Shown here one piece after another: positions 26,096-37,500 of a DNA stretch of 64,000 nucleotides. Position 1 is the first letter of the stretch. Every line of letters begins with the position of its first letter. The position numbers and the translations under genes were made by a program. The notes under the pieces were generated by a model. It did no database searches, had not been told where the DNA came from, and was given only the letters and a program-made list of their open reading frames with translations. Origin of the DNA: Hofstenia miamia (taxonomy: Eukaryota > Xenacoelomorpha > Acoela); assembly GCA_004352715.1 (NCBI GenBank), contig SCFE01000053.1:1508635-1572634 (forward strand), written 5' to 3'.

Positions 26096-26379
26096 AAAAT
26101 GCGTTCTATTTACAACTCAAAATATTAGAGAGCGAATGCAAGACATGAGTTATCAATTTGTTAATTACTTTAGATTTCGAAAAAAATATTAAATCAACAT
26201 TTGAATGAATTTTCTAGAAAATTATATGAAGCTTTTCGACCTATTATTGAATCTTATATTTATGAAGTGCTTTTAGGAAAGAGAAAAATCAAATTGAACA
26301 ATGTCATATTTTAATTTTTTTAAGCTTTTGCAGTAAGGTCGAGTCTTTCTAACAAGTCTTGAAACTTTCTATAATAATT

Positions 26380-26720
26380 AAATGAAAACAATTTCTAGTA
26401 TTCGGTTCGACTCGGATCGGCTGCTATTTTCTGATAGAGAACTGCGAAAACAGAATGACGTATTTAACCACTTAACAATTGTCTCTAATTCACTCCCTTT
26501 GCACATTTTAATTGCATGAATAAAGGGATTTTAATTTATTTTCCTATTTTTATTAAATGCATTTTAATTTATTTTACGCAGGGTTTTTAAAACATTTTAA
26601 GATGATTTTTATTAACTCAAATCGGTTTGACAAAAAATGCAAGCACCTTGGTTTCGCTCGGCTTGTCTCACCTCTCAAAAAATTGAGCTTTTGCAACATT
26701 AGAGTGAGGCTTATCTGTTT
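26380..26720 (+). repeat. Possible diverged GCTCGG-type repeat related to R1
   Basis: Left edge contains GGTTCGACTCGGATCGGCTG and right edge GCTCGGCTTGTC followed by AAATTGAGCTTTTGCAACA. The latter also occurs in part at about 36077-36118 (GCTCGGCCTAGCTCG, then AATTGAGCTTCTTGCAACA). The flavour is that of R1 but the core does not align by eye. Confidence 0.35.
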
Positions 26721-27456
26721 CAACATATTTTGAAAATCAGACAGTTTGGAAGAAAATACTGTTAATATATAGTATTTTTGTTTAAGTGAATTTATTTATA
26801 AAATTTAAAGCAATTTTTAATATTTATAATATAGTCTCCACCACCTCACTTAATTCAATTAAAACTGCTTAGAATTCGCATTAATAATCCAAATTGTGTA
26901 CCGGTGTATATATGTATCTATATAGTATAATTCGAAAAATATAAGCCTACTACCTCGTTCTGTTTTCAAGGTATTGTATACATGAATTATTGAATATTGC
27001 TAGGATTAGTTATTTTGAACTTTAACCCTCTTTAAATTGAATGGGTTGCATGGTCTAATTAATAGATTATTTACTTGAACAAGATGTATTTAATTAATTC
27101 TTTGAAGTTTAATTCACGTTATGCCTCCGGTAAATTCCTTTGAAGTTGTCGGTGTCAAATTGCGCTTTAATTATTTGTAAGCTAGGACAACATAAAATCA
27201 TATTGTATGTTTAAGCAAATAGAAATGTGTGCCCTGATTACAATATAGGGTTTTGCGATTATAAACTTGTTCACAGTTTGATTAACCGCCTCCTCGTTAC
27301 TAGATTAGAACATACCACCAGCAGCATTTTATAAGGGTTTTCATTTGTGTACATATGACAAAAAATTAAATCATACATTTTTTATCAGCATAAAGTGATG
27401 CAACTATTTTAAATGACTAAAGTTGTTGAAAAAGAGATTTTTCAATTGTTGAAAAA

Positions 27457-27458
<2 letters not shown>
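26721..27458. other. AT-rich non-coding sequence
   Basis: Nothing supported. Confidence 0.6.

Positions 27459-27487
<29 letters not shown>
27459..27487. repeat. (TA)n microsatellite
   Basis: TA dinucleotides, directly abutting the GC-rich sequence at 27488. Confidence 0.95.
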
Positions 27488-27490
<3 letters not shown>

Positions 27491-27545
27491 GCATAGCGAA
27501 AGGGGGCACCGGGGCACTGGCCCCTAACATATAATTTTGTGAAAT
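27486..27545 (+). mobile_element. Probable DNA-transposon end (GGGGCATAGCG type)
   Basis: GGGGCATAGCGAAAGGGGG followed by CACCGGGGCACTGGCCCC is much more GC-rich than its surroundings and has the look of a hAT-type terminus (consensus-like CAGTGGCGTAGC..GGGGG). The first bases appear replaced by TA repeat. No other end was identified. Confidence 0.4.
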
Positions 27546-28621
27546 TTTGATTTAAAAATTCTTGCATATGTATACAATTTCAGACCTAGTGTTGACAGAT
27601 TAATATACATATACACATAAGGCAAGATGCAAAAAAATAACTAATGATAATTTGTGGCGATATAGCTTTAATTTGGAGATGTTCTCAGACATGCTATTTT
27701 TTATTTCTAGTAAAAGAAATTGGAATTACTGAGATATTTGAAGGATAAAAATGCTTGATGATTTGAAAACCAGATTTAGAAAGAGTTAGGATGAGTTCGC
27801 AAGAGTTGATTATTTGAATCCAACCTCCTCAATTGACTATGGAAAACATAACTGTTTTAGTGGACCTGTATAGGCTGGTATTATTGTAAAATTTAATATG
27901 AAAGATTTTTTTCAGTGAAGAATACTTTCTGAAAATCTTCAATAATAAGAAAATTTATTAAACTTAAATCGCACATATTTCTTTGAAAATCAGGTAATGT
28001 CATATTACTGGCTGCTTACTTATCTAGTCATATTTGAATTTTTTTCTAAGTATACTATGCTTTTTGTGCCAATTTGTACGGGATTTTGGAAGAATCGACA
28101 GAAACCAAAAAAACTTGTTGCTGAACTCTTGTGTTCTGTTCTTACAATAATCATACTGGTAAGTATGGTAATTAATATGAACAGGATCGAAATTTGTATC
28201 AATCACCAATAATTTTTGGTGAGTTTACAAAACCATTCACTCATATTAATATGATTTTTTTCTTGGCTAGCTTGGGTATTCCATATTATTGTCATTGATT
28301 TACATGAAAACTTGATCGTATTGATAATATTAATAACATAGGTATTACATCTGTAAATTTTCAAGCCATTTTTTTGCTTCATTGATTTCAGCAAACATTG
28401 GCAATATATTATTTGCAAGTATTGAACTTGTAATCAGCATTTATGGAAAACGATAGAATACTCCACTAAATGATTTTTTGCGTAAAGGAAAAACAACATA
28501 GTTCTCATTCTCAGATAATCTAATAGGCCAATTGGGATAGTTTTCAATTTTTATTAACTATACTCGTAACTCTGTCAGTAATGTGCATAATAGGCTTTTT
28601 GCAGTAAGGCTTCTACATTCG
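27546..28621. other. AT-rich non-coding sequence
   Basis: Overlapping open frames on both strands at 27997-28418 have no recognisable motif. Several share the same DNA in opposite directions, so at most one could be real; I support none. Confidence 0.5.
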
Positions 28622-29643
28622 GTATATATATATATATATATATNNNNNNNNNNNNNNNNNNNNNNNNNNNNNNNNNNNNNNNNNNNNNNNNNNNNNNNNN
28701 NNNNNNNNNNNNNNNNNNNNNNNNNNNNNNNNNNNNNNNNNNNNNNNNNNNNNNNNNNNNNNNNNNNNNNNNNNNNNNNNNNNNNNNNNNNNNNNNNNNN
28801 NNNNNNNNNNNNNNNNNNNNNNNNNNNNNNNNNNNNNNNNNNNNNNNNNNNNNNNNNNNNNNNNNNNNNNNNNNNNNNNNNNNNNNNNNNNNNNNNNNNN
28901 NNNNNNNNNNNNNNNNNNNNNNNNNNNNNNNNNNNNNNNNNNNNNNNNNNNNNNNNNNNNNNNNNNNNNNNNNNNNNNNNNNNNNNNNNNNNNNNNNNNN
29001 NNNNNNNNNNNNNNNNNNNNNNNNNNNNNNNNNNNNNNNNNNNNNNNNNNNNNNNNNNNNNNNNNNNNNNNNNNNNNNNNNNNNNNNNNNNNNNNNNNNN
29101 NNNNNNNNNNNNNNNNNNNNNNNNNNNNNNNNNNNNNNNNNNNNNNNNNNNNNNNNNNNNNNNNNNNNNNNNNNNNNNNNNNNNNNNNNNNNNNNNNNNN
29201 NNNNNNNNNNNNNNNNNNNNNNNNNNNNNNNNNNNNNNNNNNNNNNNNNNNNNNNNNNNNNNNNNNNNNNNNNNNNNNNNNNNNNNNNNNNNNNNNNNNN
29301 NNNNNNNNNNNNNNNNNNNNNNNNNNNNNNNNNNNNNNNNNNNNNNNNNNNNNNNNNNNNNNNNNNNNNNNNNNNNNNNNNNNNNNNNNNNNNNNNNNNN
29401 NNNNNNNNNNNNNNNNNNNNNNNNNNNNNNNNNNNNNNNNNNNNNNNNNNNNNNNNNNNNNNNNNNNNNNNNNNNNNNNNNNNNNNNNNNNNNNNNNNNN
29501 NNNNNNNNNNNNNNNNNNNNNNNNNNNNNNNNNNNNNNNNNNNNNNNNNNNNNNNNNNNNNNNNNNNNNNNNNNNNNNNNNNNNNNNNNNNNNNNNNNNN
29601 NNNNNNNNNNNNNNNNNNNNNNNNNNNNNNNNNNNNNNNNNNN
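28622..29643. repeat. (TA)n microsatellite followed by a 1000-N gap
   Basis: TA run 28622-28643, then N to 29643. Sequence resumes inside a block that is duplicated at 41674, which shows that the gap interrupts a repeated region. Confidence 0.95.
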
Positions 29644-30884
29644 AAATTCATATTAATAGCATATTAGTATTAATATTAATAATAATTATAGTTATTATAT
29701 AAAATGTAGGTGGTATGCCTATTTTACTTCGGCTTAGCATTTAATAAGTCAGACATTGTCCTGACCAAATTTTATTGTTTTCTTACCCCTTTTCAACATG
29801 ACTATTGATTTTTATTTCTAATCAGCAACATATATACATACAGGCACTCTACCCAAGCTTCTATTCACATTTAAATCTGTACAGTACCCTTAAGGAAAAT
29901 AAATTTTAATACCACATTCGCTAAATGAAGCTTAACATTACCAAATACAAAACATTTCATATTTTCTACTTCATTTTGTAAACCAACGTATTGAGTTTTA
30001 GCAGTAACATTGACATTCTATGAATAAAGCTATTTTGCTTTTAAAATTTCAATGAAATCACATTGACCTTAACGGCAAAGCGGCAAAATAGTTGAATGAG
30101 TTTAATTTGTTTCTAAAATCTGGGATATTTTTAATATATATATATATATATAGTTATGCTAGTTATATTGTAAATTCGTTTTTCACAATGAAACTATAAA
30201 TTGTCTTATCTAGATAAGATGTCATTGGGTCCGTCATTAAGTTAAAATTTGGCAAATTTTAAAATTGATTTAATGAAGAAAATGCCTTTAAGCTGTGAAA
30301 GTGATTATTTTCGATATGTTAATGACATTTTTGTTGCATTTGATTTAAAGGACAATAAAAAATAGTCTTACATACTTTAGTGATTGTGTTTCAGAAATAA
30401 AATTTGGTGTACAACATGAAAAAAGAAAAATCTTTTAAATTTTTTGATGCCACAGCTACTAAATAACGAGAAATGGTGTAGAAATGTTGCAGAAAAACTG
30501 CTAAATTTGGAATTTCGTGAAATATCCAAAGCTTCAGTGAACTTAGTGATTGCATGAAGCTATTTAATTTGCGGGGAGGTAGCTTGCTAAATTTTTAGAA
30601 TTTGTATATTTCTAGTATATACATAAGGAGTCTAGATGCATTAAAAATTCCTCAAAAGCAATTTCACAAGTTCACTGAACTTTAAGGATTTAAATAAAAT
30701 TCCTAGTTTAACAATCTTGCTGTGTCATATATACCTTTAGGTTAATATTGCGTCACCCATCATGAAAATAATACAGTGGAATGTGATTGACCTAGTATTT
30801 GAGTCTTGCGATAAATACGATATTTAACAGCAACCTTAAGCAAAGTTATTGGCGATATTATGTTCAAGTTGAAATTTTAATTCT

Positions 30885-31349
30885 AAAAATATTCATTAAA
30901 AGATTACACAATTAAGAAATGAAAATGATCCAAAGGCTTTAGAAAGAAGAAATTTTTACTAAACGTTGCCTTTCATAAAATCAGAAATATTTTTAGGAAA
31001 CAATATCAACGTTTCCAATAAGGAAATGATGTCTTCAAATTATTTTATCAGAAAAGACACTACAAACTAGTACTCAAATATTGATTATGATCTAGATCTT
31101 CAGTCTTTTAGTAATTTTTATTCAAAAAATATTCATTAAAAGATTACACAATTATGAAATGAAAATGATCCAAAGGCTTTAGAAAGAAGAAATTTTTACT
31201 AAACGTTGCCTTTCATAAAATCAGAAATATTTTTAGGAAACAATATCAACGTTTCCAATAAGGAAATGATGTCTTCAAATTATTTTATCAGAAAAGACAC
31301 TACAAACTAGTACTCAAATATTGATTATGATCTAGATCTTCAGTCTTTT
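30885..31349 (+). repeat. Tandem duplication, 225-bp unit, period 240
   Basis: Unit 30885-31109 and unit 31125-31349 differ at one visible base (AATTAAG versus AATTATG) and are separated by 15 bp. The paralogous block at about 43138-43310 has only one unit, so the tandem arose in, or was assembled into, this copy alone. Confidence 0.9.
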
Positions 31350-31544
31350 TATTCATATGACTGCAAGAATGTCCAAATTTATACATTGCCGAAAATAGAA
31401 TACATTTAGAAATTCGCTTAAAAGAGGGCCCTAAGCGAAGGGTAACATCTAAATTTTTTTCACACGGTTAAGCACCTAAGATGAAAATTTTCAAAAAAGT
31501 TGCAAAGTTGATTTCTATAAGTCATTGTAAGAATCTACTATTCA

Positions 31545-31720
31545 AGATCTTTCAGAGTTAACTTTAAGCAGTTTGGGCAAACCGCTTTTCCACATTTACA
31601 AAAAGTTTTCTCCACGCCTATTAGCAAATTTGAAAATCTTGTGAAATGGTTACGTCTATTGGCGTACATACTATTAAAGCGTATTGTTGTGGCTGAAGTT
31701 GATGAAAAGATTAAGTTTTT
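31545..31720 (+). repeat. Dispersed repeat R3, copy 1 (cut by gap)
   Basis: Landmarks CCGCTTTTCCACATTT, then CTATTAGCAAATTTGAAAAT, then TTAAAGCGTATTGTTGTGGCT recur at about 43500-43760 (plus) and, inverted, at about 58840-59140, 61170-61345 and 61640-61830. Although this copy keeps an open frame (from 31641 into the gap), the other copies do not conserve that frame, so I treat it as non-coding repeat. Confidence 0.7.
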
Positions 31721-32720
31721 NNNNNNNNNNNNNNNNNNNNNNNNNNNNNNNNNNNNNNNNNNNNNNNNNNNNNNNNNNNNNNNNNNNNNNNNNNNNNNNN
31801 NNNNNNNNNNNNNNNNNNNNNNNNNNNNNNNNNNNNNNNNNNNNNNNNNNNNNNNNNNNNNNNNNNNNNNNNNNNNNNNNNNNNNNNNNNNNNNNNNNNN
31901 NNNNNNNNNNNNNNNNNNNNNNNNNNNNNNNNNNNNNNNNNNNNNNNNNNNNNNNNNNNNNNNNNNNNNNNNNNNNNNNNNNNNNNNNNNNNNNNNNNNN
32001 NNNNNNNNNNNNNNNNNNNNNNNNNNNNNNNNNNNNNNNNNNNNNNNNNNNNNNNNNNNNNNNNNNNNNNNNNNNNNNNNNNNNNNNNNNNNNNNNNNNN
32101 NNNNNNNNNNNNNNNNNNNNNNNNNNNNNNNNNNNNNNNNNNNNNNNNNNNNNNNNNNNNNNNNNNNNNNNNNNNNNNNNNNNNNNNNNNNNNNNNNNNN
32201 NNNNNNNNNNNNNNNNNNNNNNNNNNNNNNNNNNNNNNNNNNNNNNNNNNNNNNNNNNNNNNNNNNNNNNNNNNNNNNNNNNNNNNNNNNNNNNNNNNNN
32301 NNNNNNNNNNNNNNNNNNNNNNNNNNNNNNNNNNNNNNNNNNNNNNNNNNNNNNNNNNNNNNNNNNNNNNNNNNNNNNNNNNNNNNNNNNNNNNNNNNNN
32401 NNNNNNNNNNNNNNNNNNNNNNNNNNNNNNNNNNNNNNNNNNNNNNNNNNNNNNNNNNNNNNNNNNNNNNNNNNNNNNNNNNNNNNNNNNNNNNNNNNNN
32501 NNNNNNNNNNNNNNNNNNNNNNNNNNNNNNNNNNNNNNNNNNNNNNNNNNNNNNNNNNNNNNNNNNNNNNNNNNNNNNNNNNNNNNNNNNNNNNNNNNNN
32601 NNNNNNNNNNNNNNNNNNNNNNNNNNNNNNNNNNNNNNNNNNNNNNNNNNNNNNNNNNNNNNNNNNNNNNNNNNNNNNNNNNNNNNNNNNNNNNNNNNNN
32701 NNNNNNNNNNNNNNNNNNNN
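31721..32720. other. Assembly gap (1000 N)
   Basis: The left flank is the end of the duplicated block, whose other copy continues past this point at 43672. The right flank is the truncated candidate gene. All long frames drawn across the gap are artefacts. Confidence 1.
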
Positions 32721-33372
32721 AGAACTCGCCGTTGCCAAGGACGTTGCGAATTATCAGCTCACCTTCTCGAACAATTCTTCGCCAAACACCTGTTTGGGAA
32801 AGCACAGGGACATAGAGGCCTTCTTCCGATAATGTCTTTAAAACGTTGTGGGCACTGTTAGTGGATAAGTTTTTCATCCGAACAAGTAAACTGCCAGCCG
32901 TAGTACTACCCTTGAAATCAGAAGGTGATGATGAAAGTGACGGTTCAGATGAACTTTTGTCAGTTTCACTACTATCAACATCATCAGATTGAGCCTCTGT
33001 CTGTTAAAAAGTTATTTTTGTTTGAAACTTTTGAGTTCTTTTGCTTGGATGAATTGTTTTTATCGATGCAGGCTTTTACGTGGTGTAACCAACTCTCCCA
33101 CAAATTTCAACTTGATTTTCATACAGCAGCTTGTCTTCAGAACACAACCATTCACCAGTGATTTTGATTACATCAAAGATATGTTGAAGTTGGTCTTCAA
33201 ATTCTTCATTGTGTCTTCTTTTGTGTCTATCCCAGTTCTCAATGAGACTATTGATTCGTGCACGAATGATACTTGCTGAGCAGCATGGAAAGCCAAACTT
33301 TTTCCAGAGCTGTTGAACATGTTTTACTGATGATACTCGTTCTTTCTTGTCTTGACTTGACGCTCTCACCAT
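32721..33372 (-). CDS. Candidate two-exon gene or domesticated/active element ORF, 3' part lost in gap
   Basis: On the minus strand an ATG at 33372 opens 98 codons with clearly protein-like content: SSVKHVQQLWKKFGFPC, then INSLIENWDRHKRRHNEEF and LQHIFDVIKITGEWLCSEDK, rich in W, K and E and helix-forming. The frame closes at 33076. A second frame is open from 33000 into the gap and begins with an acidic serine-rich linker (QSDDVDSSETDKSSSEPS) followed by VLSQTGVWRRIVREGELI. Between them a T-rich tract ending in TTTAACAG gives a good 3' splice site with exon 2 at 33000. A donor at AGA|GTTGGT (exon end 33094) joins the two in phase, giving a 93-bp intron; the better-looking CAC|GTAAAA donor (exon end 33080) is out of phase. 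The first exon reminds me of short proteins multiplied in arthropod genomes, often linked to mobile elements, but I cannot name the family. Function unknown; the C-terminus is missing. Confidence 0.5.
33001..33093 (-). other. Putative intron of the candidate gene
   Basis: On the minus strand it runs from GTTGGT to a T-rich tract and AACAG. It contains in-frame stops that separate the two coding blocks. The acceptor is convincing; the donor is weak. Confidence 0.4.
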
Positions 33373-33980
33373 GATACGTAAAATGCCCCAGTATATCTCG
33401 ATTTTGCGGCAATTTTATGAATGCAGCCAGGTTATCAACGAGTGGAATTTCAGTATTCTAATGTGGCCTATTTGTTGTTGGGAAATTTTCCGTCTAAATA
33501 TTCTTATTTCTTTCAATTGCACTGCCTGACTTCCTGTGCGACATTGTAAAAGTTAAAGACACATCAGTGGAACAAGTTATGAAAAGCAGCCTTAATTAAA
33601 TATTTTTAACAGATAGGAAATATCGTTAAATTCTGCTAGTTATTTTATTGTTGGCTGTTTTTCTTTAATTGTTAGGGCATCAATGACGCTGTTTTTGTAA
33701 TCAGTTTTACCTTTACACAACATATGAATGTGCTCCGAAAAATTATCGAAACAAGTTACCGGTATACATCTACAAGTCTATAATATCGTACCCAAAAAAC
33801 ACAAAAATTCAGAACAAATGACAATATTAAAATAATTTGAAATTCGAAAATCGTCTTGGTGGGGAAATTTTTTTAATTACAACAAAATTTAGTGATTGTT
33901 TTTTCATGCATGTATAATTGTTCATCGTTTGCATGGTGTGTCTGTTAAAAATTTAAAGAAAAATAAAATTGTAATAACCC

Positions 33981-33983
<3 letters not shown>
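33373..33983. other. Upstream flank of the candidate gene, non-coding
   Basis: This is 5' of the minus-strand candidate gene. I see no clear TATA or initiator that I would defend in such AT-rich DNA. Confidence 0.5.

Positions 33984-34028
<45 letters not shown>
33984..34028. repeat. (TA)n microsatellite
   Basis: About 44 bp of uninterrupted TA. Confidence 0.95.
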
Positions 34029-34031
<3 letters not shown>

Positions 34032-37000
34032 TTTGAAATATTCAGAAATGTGATTGAATTCCATAGAATTCATAACTAACTTATTAAATATACTTTTTTG
34101 CTTATCTTCCTTACATTCTTTCATATTAACAATAATAATAATCATTTTGTTGAAAATTAGAAAATATTTAAAACATTTTTACTAGGGGCAATAACTAGAG
34201 AAGTAGTGTGAAAGTGTTCCAAGGGCTTAGAATTTTTGGCATAAGCTTATGGTGGTATGATTCTCATAGCATTGCTGTCCGTTGAAAAACCTTGTAAAAT
34301 GATTATATACATTTTGTTTAGTCAAGGAAGCTGCTATTACAATAGGGTAACGGGAAATATTCCCCTTAAAGAATCCAAGTAAAGCCAACAGAGAAGACCA
34401 TTTATATTTACGAATAACCCCAGATGTAACAGATGAAAATGATGGCAATACTTTAGAAGAAGACAGTTATCAAGAGATAGACAAATTAACATAAACGATT
34501 TCCAGATAATAATCTCAAATTTTAAATTGAAATGAGAAAAGTTGCTGTGATGTGGTCGATTAATTGCAGATATGCTAATTTATTTTAGCAGTTTTTTGGT
34601 TCTGATTATATTTCCTTACCAAGGAGGGACAATGATGATAACTTACATACCATCGTTGTTTGCAAGAGCTAATTGATTGAAATCTTGCAATATTTAACTT
34701 ACCAAAGCCTGCAGCATGTTCAAAACAATAACAGACTAAAAAGTTTATTTAATAGAAGGGGCCCGCATCCCCCTAAACTAAACCGTTAGTTATGAACATT
34801 AATAAGAGTTAAGAAAAGTCACCAAGTGCAAATAGAAACGCTCCACGACTTTTTTTTTAGTAATAATCAAAGGCTTAACCACCCCAGCTCAAATAGGGTT
34901 AAATTGTGAATTTGTTATTGTTACACTATTCCTTTAAGCCAATTCTAATGTCAATTCATTATTGAAAAATATAAAACGAAATGTACTTTTACTCCTGTAA
35001 AAAAATTAACGAAAACAAAAAACAAGTGAAATGTAGAGTTAAAAATATACCAGTGTAGTACAATGCTTTATGTAGTAAAGTTGACAGCAAGTAATTCATT
35101 ATTCAAAAGCTTTACAATTCATATCCAATGGAAAACTCATAATAAAGAAAATTTTCAGAAGTAGTAAATTGAATTTTTCTACTCAGAGCTATTTCCCTAA
35201 GATAATATTCATATAGAGAATGGTTTCTTTCAATGTAAAACATGTCTAAAATATTAAACAAAATTCAGAAAAAAAAATTTTATTAAGAAGAATGATATAT
35301 TTGTGAACATTTCTAATGACATTCACTAAAAATTTTAACGACTCCTACATAGTTCTTTAATATTTGAAATGGTTGCCGGAATATTTTTTTAATACTGAGT
35401 GTCTACCATGCAACAATAATTTTGTTAATGTTCAATACGATATCGTCGGTACCTATTTAGATTCCGATTATTATTCCATATCTTTCTAATTTCATTAAAA
35501 TTTGTCAAGAATAATAAAGTTCAGTCTTTTTAAGAAGGTTTTGATATCTATTAGCAGAATGAGAGTATGTTCGGGAATGAAAGGTGGATCACATGCTACC
35601 CTGGAACTTGACTATGCAGCATCATTTAGAAGCAAACGATAAGTGGTATGAGCATAAGTCTCATTGAATAGTCGGGAATAAGAATCATAAGAAACTTGCG
35701 ATATCAACCGACAATCAAGATGATTTAATCAAAATTCATTTCTACCTTTTCTACATTCTTCCCTTATGGATATTGAAAACTTTATTGCAAGTCACTCAAG
35801 AAAATTCTTTGAAAACCGATTTTGGGTAATTCCATAATTTTTACCTTTATGCTTGTTAAAATAGCAAATTATTCTTTTCTTAATAGTAGATTTTTTTTAA
35901 TTGAGGGGTCTGATAACAAGTATCTGTCCAGGGGAACCAGAATAGACAAATTTTTCTCTAGAATAGCATCATGTTGTCCAAAACCAAAATCAAGAAAATA
36001 TAAAGATGTACTGTTAAAACACCACAGTCGTGCAAGCATCTGGGCTAACTATGTTTTTTACGACATAGAAATGAAGGCTCGGCCTAGCTCGCAAAAATTG
36101 AGCTTCTTGCAACACTGAGACCCCAGATAACGTAAAAATTTAGTTTGAACTCACTTCGAATTAGATTTAATGATTAGAAATGTTTGGAATGAAGTGTATA
36201 CGTTTAAATTAGATAAGGTTAAGTAAGACGATTGATATTTAAAGCTTGACAGTTCAAGGGTAAGTGGAATTGATTGGCGCAATTTGCATGAGTGGGATTT
36301 ACGATCCATTGGGGTCAAACTAACTGAATCATACATTAGGGCAATATCAGAGAAAGATAATTAACATAATAACGCGAAAATCAAAGTGCTGTGGCCTATA
36401 AATTTTTCATCAATGAAATGGTTATCCGTTAGCGTTAACCAGCCGTTTCTGATTAGAATAAATTCTCACTCGGCATCGGAGTGATATTCTGTAATCGGAG
36501 GCTTTGAAATGCAATTACACTTTCTAAATCAAAGATAAAGGAAGAAATCTAATTCTTTCTTCTATGAATAATTTAGCGTAAATACCAGGAGAAACAAGCT
36601 AACTTCGGTTTATCTCAATATTTCATATAATAATCAATATAAACATCTTTATTGTCTTGACGGAAATCCAAATTGTATTGTTATATGCAAAATCAAATTG
36701 CTGTCTCAGTAAAACTGACATATGCAATAGTGATCAATGAAAAACGTAACTATACTACACAATCAGGTTAAAATCAGCTTTCAAATTTCTATACATATAT
36801 GTATATATTGTAAAATCCCTTACTTATTTATCTGTATAAAAATACAGAAATATATATCAATTGCGAAAAGGAAGTGAAAATATTAGGCATTGTGTATTCT
36901 GAACAGTTACAAACAAAATATGCATGTCACCACAGATAAGGTGCGCTAAATCTATTATCATGTATGCTGTTCATGTTCAAGTCAACTATTTATAACAGAA

Positions 37001-37060
37001 TAGTCAAGCAGGGCTAAAGATATAAGCAGAATTACTGATAATAGCAGGCCAGTAGCAAAT
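34029..37060. other. AT-rich non-coding sequence
   Basis: Open frames at 34227-34448 (minus), 35822-36118 (plus, 98 codons) and 36151-36336 (minus) have no recognised domain. The 35822 frame ends inside the GCTCGG-type repeat fragment near 36077-36118, which argues against it being a gene. Confidence 0.5.
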
Positions 37061-37500
37061 AGTTAGCACAAAGTGGGTGAAGAAAGTACTGAGGTAAATG
37101 ATAAGTGTAAGCTATGCAAGAAAGAAGTGGAGATAGTAGACCATCCAATGGCAGGGTGTGAGAAGTTGACACAGAATGAGTGTAAGTTCATGCATGACAA
37201 GGTAATACGTCCGGTACATTTAATGATATCGTGCGCTTTCAACAAGCAATTAAGATGATTGAAGCAAAGAGGCCAAATATAGTAGTGTTAGATGAAAAGG
37301 AAATATTGGTAACATTGATAGACATATCAGTACCAAATCACGAAAATGTGCATGTAGTAAATCAAGAAAAGAAATAAGATGGACGGATACAGGTAGTTGT
37401 TAAAGGCAATAGGAAAATTGTGGTAGTTAAAAAAGTGAAGTAATCGCGGTATTAGTTACGTCATTAGGAGCTGTAAGCAAGGAGCATAACAGACAGATAC
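37061..37500 (+). pseudogene. LINE 3' relic: CCHC finger and REL-type endonuclease
   Basis: The frame starting at 37073 gives CKLCKKEVEIVDHPMAGC, a C-x2-C-x8-H-x4-C zinc finger, followed by CEKLTQNECKFMHDKV. After a frame change near 37245, 37255-37377 gives EAKRPNIVVLDEKEILVTLI followed by DISVPN. The arrangement of a CCHC finger, then an H-rich segment, then K-R-P-(D/N)-I-V-V...I-D-I-(A/S)-V-P is that of the C-terminal region of non-LTR retrotransposons with a restriction-like endonuclease (R2/R4/Dong-type clades). There the P-D and D-x-(A/S)-V-P residues belong to the PD-(D/E)xK site; here the first catalytic D is replaced by N. A further degenerate stretch to about 37500 (LLKAIGKLW-like) fits the family's C-terminal tail. 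Frameshifts and stops make it dead. Nothing of the reverse transcriptase is visible upstream, so it is probably 5'-truncated, as LINE copies usually are. Confidence 0.7.

Larger units (their letters stand above)
29644..31720 (+). repeat. Large duplicated block, copy 1
   Basis: The block 29644-30699 matches 41674-42729 at a constant offset of 12030 bp with almost no differences (one seen at 30644 versus 42674). The rest, 30488-31720, matches 42731-43678 with more substitutions and indels. The block starts exactly at one gap and ends exactly at the next. It contains a 19-bp TA run (30134-30152) and no credible gene. It looks like allelic or unmerged sequence, or a recent segmental duplication. 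Confidence 0.9.

Noticed and set aside
32925-33279. Two overlapping plus-strand frames (78 and 96 codons)
   Set aside because: Antisense to the more protein-like minus-strand exons of the candidate gene; composition is F/L/C-rich as expected for a shadow frame.
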